In this document: positions 22,546-25,893 of the stretch, piece after piece
Layout: each line of letters starts with the position of its first letter
How positions within the stretch are numbered: position 1 is the stretch's first letter
Origin: JAICLL01 sp035252155
GTDB taxonomy: Bacteria > Planctomycetota > Planctomycetia > Pirellulales > JAICIG01
NCBI GenBank assembly: GCA_035252155.1
Contig: DATFDL010000667.1
Coordinates: 1-25,893 of the forward strand
DNA length: 25,893 nt
Direction: 5' to 3'
Notes under the pieces: model-generated
Databases searched by the model: none
Told to the model about the DNA's origin: nothing
The model's input: only the letters and a program-made list of their open reading frames with translations
Position numbers and translations under genes: made by a program

Positions 22546-23124
22546 ATGATCGTTCGCTATCTAGCCGTTTTGTCGCTGTTTGCCCTCTGGTTTGGCCCCG
22601 CACAGGTCAAGGCCGAGTGGTTCAAAAAAGCTCATCGCGACTATCGCCGTAATATGGATTGGCCGCAGCCGTTTGTCGTGCCCGACCGCATTGCCGCCCG
22701 GGCCCCGTTCGGCGTCATGATCAATAATGGCTGGCGCACTCAAAATACGTTGAGTGATGAGCACTTCGACGAAGAAACGGGCGTATTGAACGAGGCCGGC
22801 GAGTTGAAGGTCCGCGACATTTTGACCTATTCGCCGGTCGAGCACCGCACGGTCTACGTGTTGCAGGCCCGCAACCCACAGTTGACGGACGTTCGCAACC
22901 GTTCGGTGCGGCGGTTTGCCGGCCGGCTGGCCACCCCCAGCGACGGGCCGCAAGTCTCGAGCACCAAAGTGCGTCCGCGCGGCTGGTCGGCCGATTATAT
23001 CAACACGATCGGCACTCGCTACAACGCCACGACGCCCGACCCGCGGCTGCCACCGGCGCAAAACGGCGGCGGCCTTGGCGGCGGAGGCGGAAGCAGCATG
23101 GGCGGCGGTGGCGCCGGCAGCTAG
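22546..23124 (+). CDS. Exported hypothetical protein with Gly-rich tail
   Basis: I do not recognise this 192-residue protein. A signal peptide covers residues 1 to about 22 (hydrophobic YLAVLSLFALWFG, cut near VKA/E), so it acts outside the cytoplasm. The central part contains HFDEETGVLNEAGELKVRDIL and VEHRTVYVLQA, which alternate like beta strands and helices. The last 25 residues are almost all Gly and Ser, probably disordered. AGGAGA lies 5 bases before the ATG, and GATAAT at 22501-22506 could be the -10 box. It is divergent from the dehydrogenase. The next gene downstream encodes a lipoprotein with peptide repeats, suggesting a cell-envelope setting, but no function can be assigned. Confidence 0.75.
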   Translation: MIVRYLAVLSLFALWFGPAQVKAEWFKKAHRDYRRNMDWPQPFVVPDRIAARAPFGVMINNGWRTQNTLSDEHFDEETGVLNEAGELKVRDILTYSPVEHRTVYVLQARNPQLTDVRNRSVRRFAGRLATPSDGPQVSSTKVRPRGWSADYINTIGTRYNATTPDPRLPPAQNGGGLGGGGGSSMGGGGAGS

Positions 23125-23448
23125 TGTTTTTACCCGTCAATCGACCGTAGCTGACTTCGTGAGAAGTTAGGGCGCAATGCGAACTAGGGCCAGAATTCTT
23201 ACGAATTCTGCTACGGGCCGAGACTCCTCGATTCAAAAAGGCCCTCTTGGTCGGTTGTCGGCGCCGTGACCACGGTTCCAAAACCGGCCGAGAGGGTTCT
23301 CGGGTTCTTTCAGACGGTGAAAGGTGGGGTATATTCCACCCGACCGTCGAAACCGGCAAATTCTGCCAAATCGGATTCAGCGACCCGCCCTCGGCAGACG
23401 ATCAAAGACCAAGACGCCACAAAAACGTTCGTACACAGGAGACGGCAG
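23125..23448. other. Intergenic region with paired palindromes, no gene seen
   Basis: This 324-bp gap between the Gly-rich protein and the TPR lipoprotein holds a GTAG-headed palindrome pair (23145-23216). The rest shows no convincing open frame: the upstream extension of the TPR frame (from 23266) is rich in Lys, Ser and Pro and lies before the lipoprotein signal, so it is probably untranslated. Confidence 0.6.
23145..23216. repeat. 72-bp GTAG-headed inverted palindrome pair
   Basis: The outer ends are CCGTAG and CTACGG. The left unit is CTGACTTCGTGAGAAGTTAG; the right unit is the perfect palindrome CAGAATTCTTACGAATTCTG. Read outward from each GTAG head the two units match at 14 of 20 positions, with paired changes in the stem. 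Its size and layout equal those of the element inside the synthetase (19082-19152). Confidence 0.72.
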
Positions 23449-24642
23449 GTGGGGAACATGAAGTTCGCGGCATTGGCTCCGGCAATGCTGGTGGCGATCG
23501 CCTTGGCAGGTTGCAATGGCTTTCCTGGTTTGCGGCGTCCGGCCGACCCGGCCGAGGCCGCGGTGTTGGGTAAGCGGCCCGGGCCGATGAAGCAACTGGC
23601 CAACTCGGTGGGCGAGTCGAGCTTCGGGCAATCGGTATCCAAGGTCTTTCGGCTCGCCAACACCAAAAAGCACAAACCGCCCACCAACGATCCGACCTCG
23701 CTGGCCACCAAGGTCAAGCCGATCACCCCTGAAGACTATGTCAATCTCGGCAACAGGATGGAGCAAAACGGCGATGCCGAAGGGGCGCGTGAATCGTTTC
23801 ACAAGGCCCTGGAGATGCAGCCGCACCATCTCGGAGCGTTACTGGGCCTGGCCCGCTTGTTCGATCGACAAGGGCAGTTCGATCGGGCTACCGAACATTA
23901 TGTGGAGGCCGCCAAGTATCACCCGAAGGACGCCACGACATTCAACGACATGGGATTGTGCTACGCGCGGCAAGGCAAATATGAGCAGTCCGCGGCGGCC
24001 CTGCGGCGCGCCATCGAGCTTAAGCCTGATTCGATGCTTTATCGGAACAACATCTCCACGGTCCTTGTGGCGCAGGGCCGCAACGACGAAGCTCTGGCGC
24101 ATTTAATCGACGCCCACGGACCGGCGATTGCTCACTACAATCTGGGTTGGTTGCTCAACAAACACGGCAGGCGCGAGCTGGCGATCGAGCAGTTCCAGTT
24201 GGCGTTGGCCGTCGATCCGTCGATGGAACGCGCCCGCGAAGCTATCGACGCGCTCACTGCACCGCCAGAAGGAGGCGACAGTCCGGCAGAGAGTGGACCG
24301 GCGCAAATCGCCGAAGGCCGCACCGGGTCCGCCCCCGAGACGCCCCGTATTTCACGTCGTCCGCGGATGGCCGAAGCTGCCGCCGATGGTAACGCCGCCA
24401 CGAGCCGGCCCGTCGAGTCATCTGAGCTTTCGCCACAAGATCCGTTCGAGAGCCGACCGACACCCGACTCGTCGATGTCGCCGGCGCCCTCAGGCCCCGC
24501 GAGTTCGCGGCGCCGCACTGTGGTGGCCCCGCCATCGGCCGAAACGGCGCCAGCCGCCATTTCGCCGAGCGAAGCGCTGCCCGAGGCTATGCAGCCGCTG
24601 CCGCCAGTCGATGCCTCGTCGGTGCATCCCAGCCGGTACTAA
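23449..24642 (+). CDS. TPR-repeat lipoprotein
   Basis: A lipoprotein of about 397 residues. The signal sequence MKFAALAPAMLVAIALAGC ends in a lipobox (LAGC), so the Cys is probably acylated and the protein anchored to a membrane. About five tetratricopeptide repeats follow (YVNLGNRMEQNGDAEGARES onward, near 90-265), with the usual Gly, Ala and Pro spacing; TPRs scaffold protein complexes. The last 120 residues are low-complexity Pro/Ala/Ser. GTG 23449 is chosen because AGGAGA lies 6 bases before it; ATG 23458 is the alternative and keeps the same signal. A paired-palindrome element lies upstream, and a second one begins directly at the stop. Partners are unknown. Confidence 0.85.
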   Translation: MGNMKFAALAPAMLVAIALAGCNGFPGLRRPADPAEAAVLGKRPGPMKQLANSVGESSFGQSVSKVFRLANTKKHKPPTNDPTSLATKVKPITPEDYVNLGNRMEQNGDAEGARESFHKALEMQPHHLGALLGLARLFDRQGQFDRATEHYVEAAKYHPKDATTFNDMGLCYARQGKYEQSAAALRRAIELKPDSMLYRNNISTVLVAQGRNDEALAHLIDAHGPAIAHYNLGWLLNKHGRRELAIEQFQLALAVDPSMERAREAIDALTAPPEGGDSPAESGPAQIAEGRTGSAPETPRISRRPRMAEAAADGNAATSRPVESSELSPQDPFESRPTPDSSMSPAPSGPASSRRRTVVAPPSAETAPAAISPSEALPEAMQPLPPVDASSVHPSRY

Positions 24643-24700
24643 TAGGTCAGGCTTTCTAGCCTGACAACCGGCCGTCAACCTGAAAGGCCTGGCCGACGGC
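24643..24700. repeat. Palindrome pair of the GTCAGGCT type, decayed
   Basis: TAG is followed by GTCAGGCTTTCTAGCCTGAC, differing at one base from the unit in the synthetase element. A diverged inverted copy (GTCAACCTGAAAGGCCTGGC) follows after 9 bases. It starts immediately after the TAA of the TPR gene, so TAA TAG form a tandem stop. Confidence 0.68.
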
Positions 24701-24740
24701 CGGCTTGCCAGCCGCTTGTCGCGGTCGTACCATCGGCAAG

Positions 24741-25850
24741 ATGCCTACCGCCCGCGCTATCCATGTCGCCTTGTTTGCACTCGCTCTCGCCGGCATTACG
24801 GCCGCGCGAGCACCGGCCGATCCGCCGGCAAACAAACATCAGCGGCTACTCGAATATGTTGGCCACGACGGCCAAACCCGCCCGGTTGTCAATCGCGACG
24901 ACTGGCAGCGCCGCCGGGCGCAAATCATCGCGGGCATGGAAGCGGCCATGGGGCCGCTGCCCAAACACGATGCCGAGCTGCCACTCGACCCGCGTATCGT
25001 GGAGGCCAAGGAAGAAGACGGCTACACGCGACTGAAGCTGACCATCGCGGTCGCTAATCCGCCATCCGCCGAAACTGCCGGCGAATCCACCGATCGGCTG
25101 CCGATCTACCTGCTGCTGCCCAAGCGCGCCGATGGCCAGCGGTTGCCGGCCATGCTCGCCTTGCACCAGACCACGCCTATTGGCAAAGACGAACCAGTGG
25201 GGCTCGGCAACCGCGTCAACCTAAAATATGGCCAAGAACTGGCCAAGCGCGGTTACGTGGTCGCCGCCCCCGATTATCCGTCGTTCGGCGAATATCCCTA
25301 CGATTTCCGCAACAGCGGCTATGCCTCCGGCACGATGAAAGGCATCGTCAACCACCTGCGCGCCGTCGATCTGCTGGCCAGCCGCCCGGAGGTCGATGCC
25401 GAGCGGATCGGCGTGATCGGGCATTCGCTGGGCGGACACAACGCAATGTTCGTGGGGGTCTTCGACGAGCGTTTGAAGGTGATCGTCTCGAGCTGCGGCT
25501 GGACTCCCTTTCACGATTATTATGGCGGCAAAATCGCCGGCTGGACCAGCGACCGGTACATGCCCCGCTTGCGCGATGTCTACGAACTAAATCCCGATCG
25601 TGTGCCGTTCGACTTCTATGAAGTGGTCGCGGCTTTGGCGCCCCGGGCGTTTTTCTCGAACTCGCCGCTCAAAGACGGCAACTTCGACGTGGCCGGCGTG
25701 AAGAAGGCGATGGCCGCGGCGCGGCCGGTATACGAGCTGTTCGACGCCGCCGAGCGATTGCAAGTTCGTTATCCCGACAGCGGGCACGACTTTCCGCCCG
25801 AGGTGCGCGAAGAGGCGTACCGGTTTGTCGATGAAGCGCTAAGAAAATAG
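24741..25850 (+). CDS. Exported alpha/beta hydrolase (dienelactone hydrolase/acetyl-xylan-esterase-like)
   Basis: This 369-residue protein starts with a signal peptide (ATG 24741; hydrophobic VALFALALAGITAA, cut near APA). The hydrolase fold shows strand motifs LPAMLALHQT and GYVVAAPDYPSFGEY, the nucleophile elbow GHSLGG, an acid candidate in SPLKDGNFD and the catalytic His in DSGHDFP near the C-terminus. Similar planctomycete proteins are annotated as acetyl-xylan-esterase or dienelactone-hydrolase types and are thought to act on polysaccharide esters outside the cytoplasm; the real substrate is unknown. An in-frame non-ATG start at 24705 is less likely because it would disturb the signal peptide. 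A heptamer tract begins at the last base of the stop codon. Confidence 0.88.
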   Translation: MPTARAIHVALFALALAGITAARAPADPPANKHQRLLEYVGHDGQTRPVVNRDDWQRRRAQIIAGMEAAMGPLPKHDAELPLDPRIVEAKEEDGYTRLKLTIAVANPPSAETAGESTDRLPIYLLLPKRADGQRLPAMLALHQTTPIGKDEPVGLGNRVNLKYGQELAKRGYVVAAPDYPSFGEYPYDFRNSGYASGTMKGIVNHLRAVDLLASRPEVDAERIGVIGHSLGGHNAMFVGVFDERLKVIVSSCGWTPFHDYYGGKIAGWTSDRYMPRLRDVYELNPDRVPFDFYEVVAALAPRAFFSNSPLKDGNFDVAGVKKAMAAARPVYELFDAAERLQVRYPDSGHDFPPEVREEAYRFVDEALRK

Positions 25851-25877
25851 AGGTCAGAGGTCGGAGGCCAGAGGTCA
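25850..25877 (+). repeat. Four GAGGTCA-type heptamers at the hydrolase stop
   Basis: The units are GAGGTCA, GAGGTCG, GAGGCCA and GAGGTCA, followed by GGGGG. The first G is the last base of the TAG stop of the hydrolase gene. The tract may continue past the window edge. Confidence 0.75.
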
Positions 25878-25893
25878 GGGGGAACGAGCGCTC

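Noticed and set aside
23266..23448. N-terminal extension of the TPR protein
   Set aside because: The extension would bury the lipoprotein signal inside the protein; AGGAGA before GTG 23449 supports the shorter form.

Overview
The window looks like chromosomal DNA of a planctomycete, probably Pirellulales-like. The reasons are GC-rich coding sequence, weak or absent Shine-Dalgarno sites at many genes, a Tat-exported Gfo/Idh/MocA oxidoreductase, an EgtB-type enzyme, and many short palindromes and heptamer tracts between and inside genes. This is inference from content; there is no rRNA or other marker gene. I see no tRNA, rRNA, CRISPR array, transposase or phage gene.

Layout. (1) 1-3890: an NtrC-type sigma-54 activator (minus strand, cut by the window edge). 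A near-consensus -24/-12 promoter follows, then a hemerythrin-like gene and an NnrS-type membrane protein carrying small helical domains at both ends. This reads as a nitric-oxide/nitrosative-stress module. (2) 3903-7597: a metallo-beta-lactamase-fold protein, then an OpuC-like ABC ATPase overlapping a one-piece binding-protein/permease fusion. (3) 7617-9038 (minus): an EgtB-like ergothioneine (or selenoneine) sulfoxide synthase, tail to tail with the ABC transporter. (4) 9238-11895: an exported tandem amidohydrolase whose second domain has lost its metal ligands. (5) 12025-12807: two small unknown genes, the second without a proper stop. (6) 12808-22323, all minus strand: a D-2-hydroxyacid dehydrogenase, a 2,275-residue FAAL-PCP-C-A-PCP-E synthetase with no thioesterase, and the Tat-type oxidoreductase. 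This is a candidate small lipo-amino-acid biosynthetic locus. (7) 22546-25850: an exported Gly-rich protein, a TPR lipoprotein and an exported alpha/beta hydrolase.

The most unusual feature is the repeat content. Short palindromes headed by GTAG, arranged singly or as inverted pairs of about 71-74 bp, sit directly on stop codons; two ~71-74 bp palindromic elements are read in frame inside the synthetase gene. Heptamer tracts (GGGTTCA, GAGGTCA, GAGTTCG types) occur in intergenic DNA and once inside the same synthetase gene. These repeats resemble REP/BIME elements, and the in-frame insertions recall the protein-coding palindromic elements of Rickettsia.
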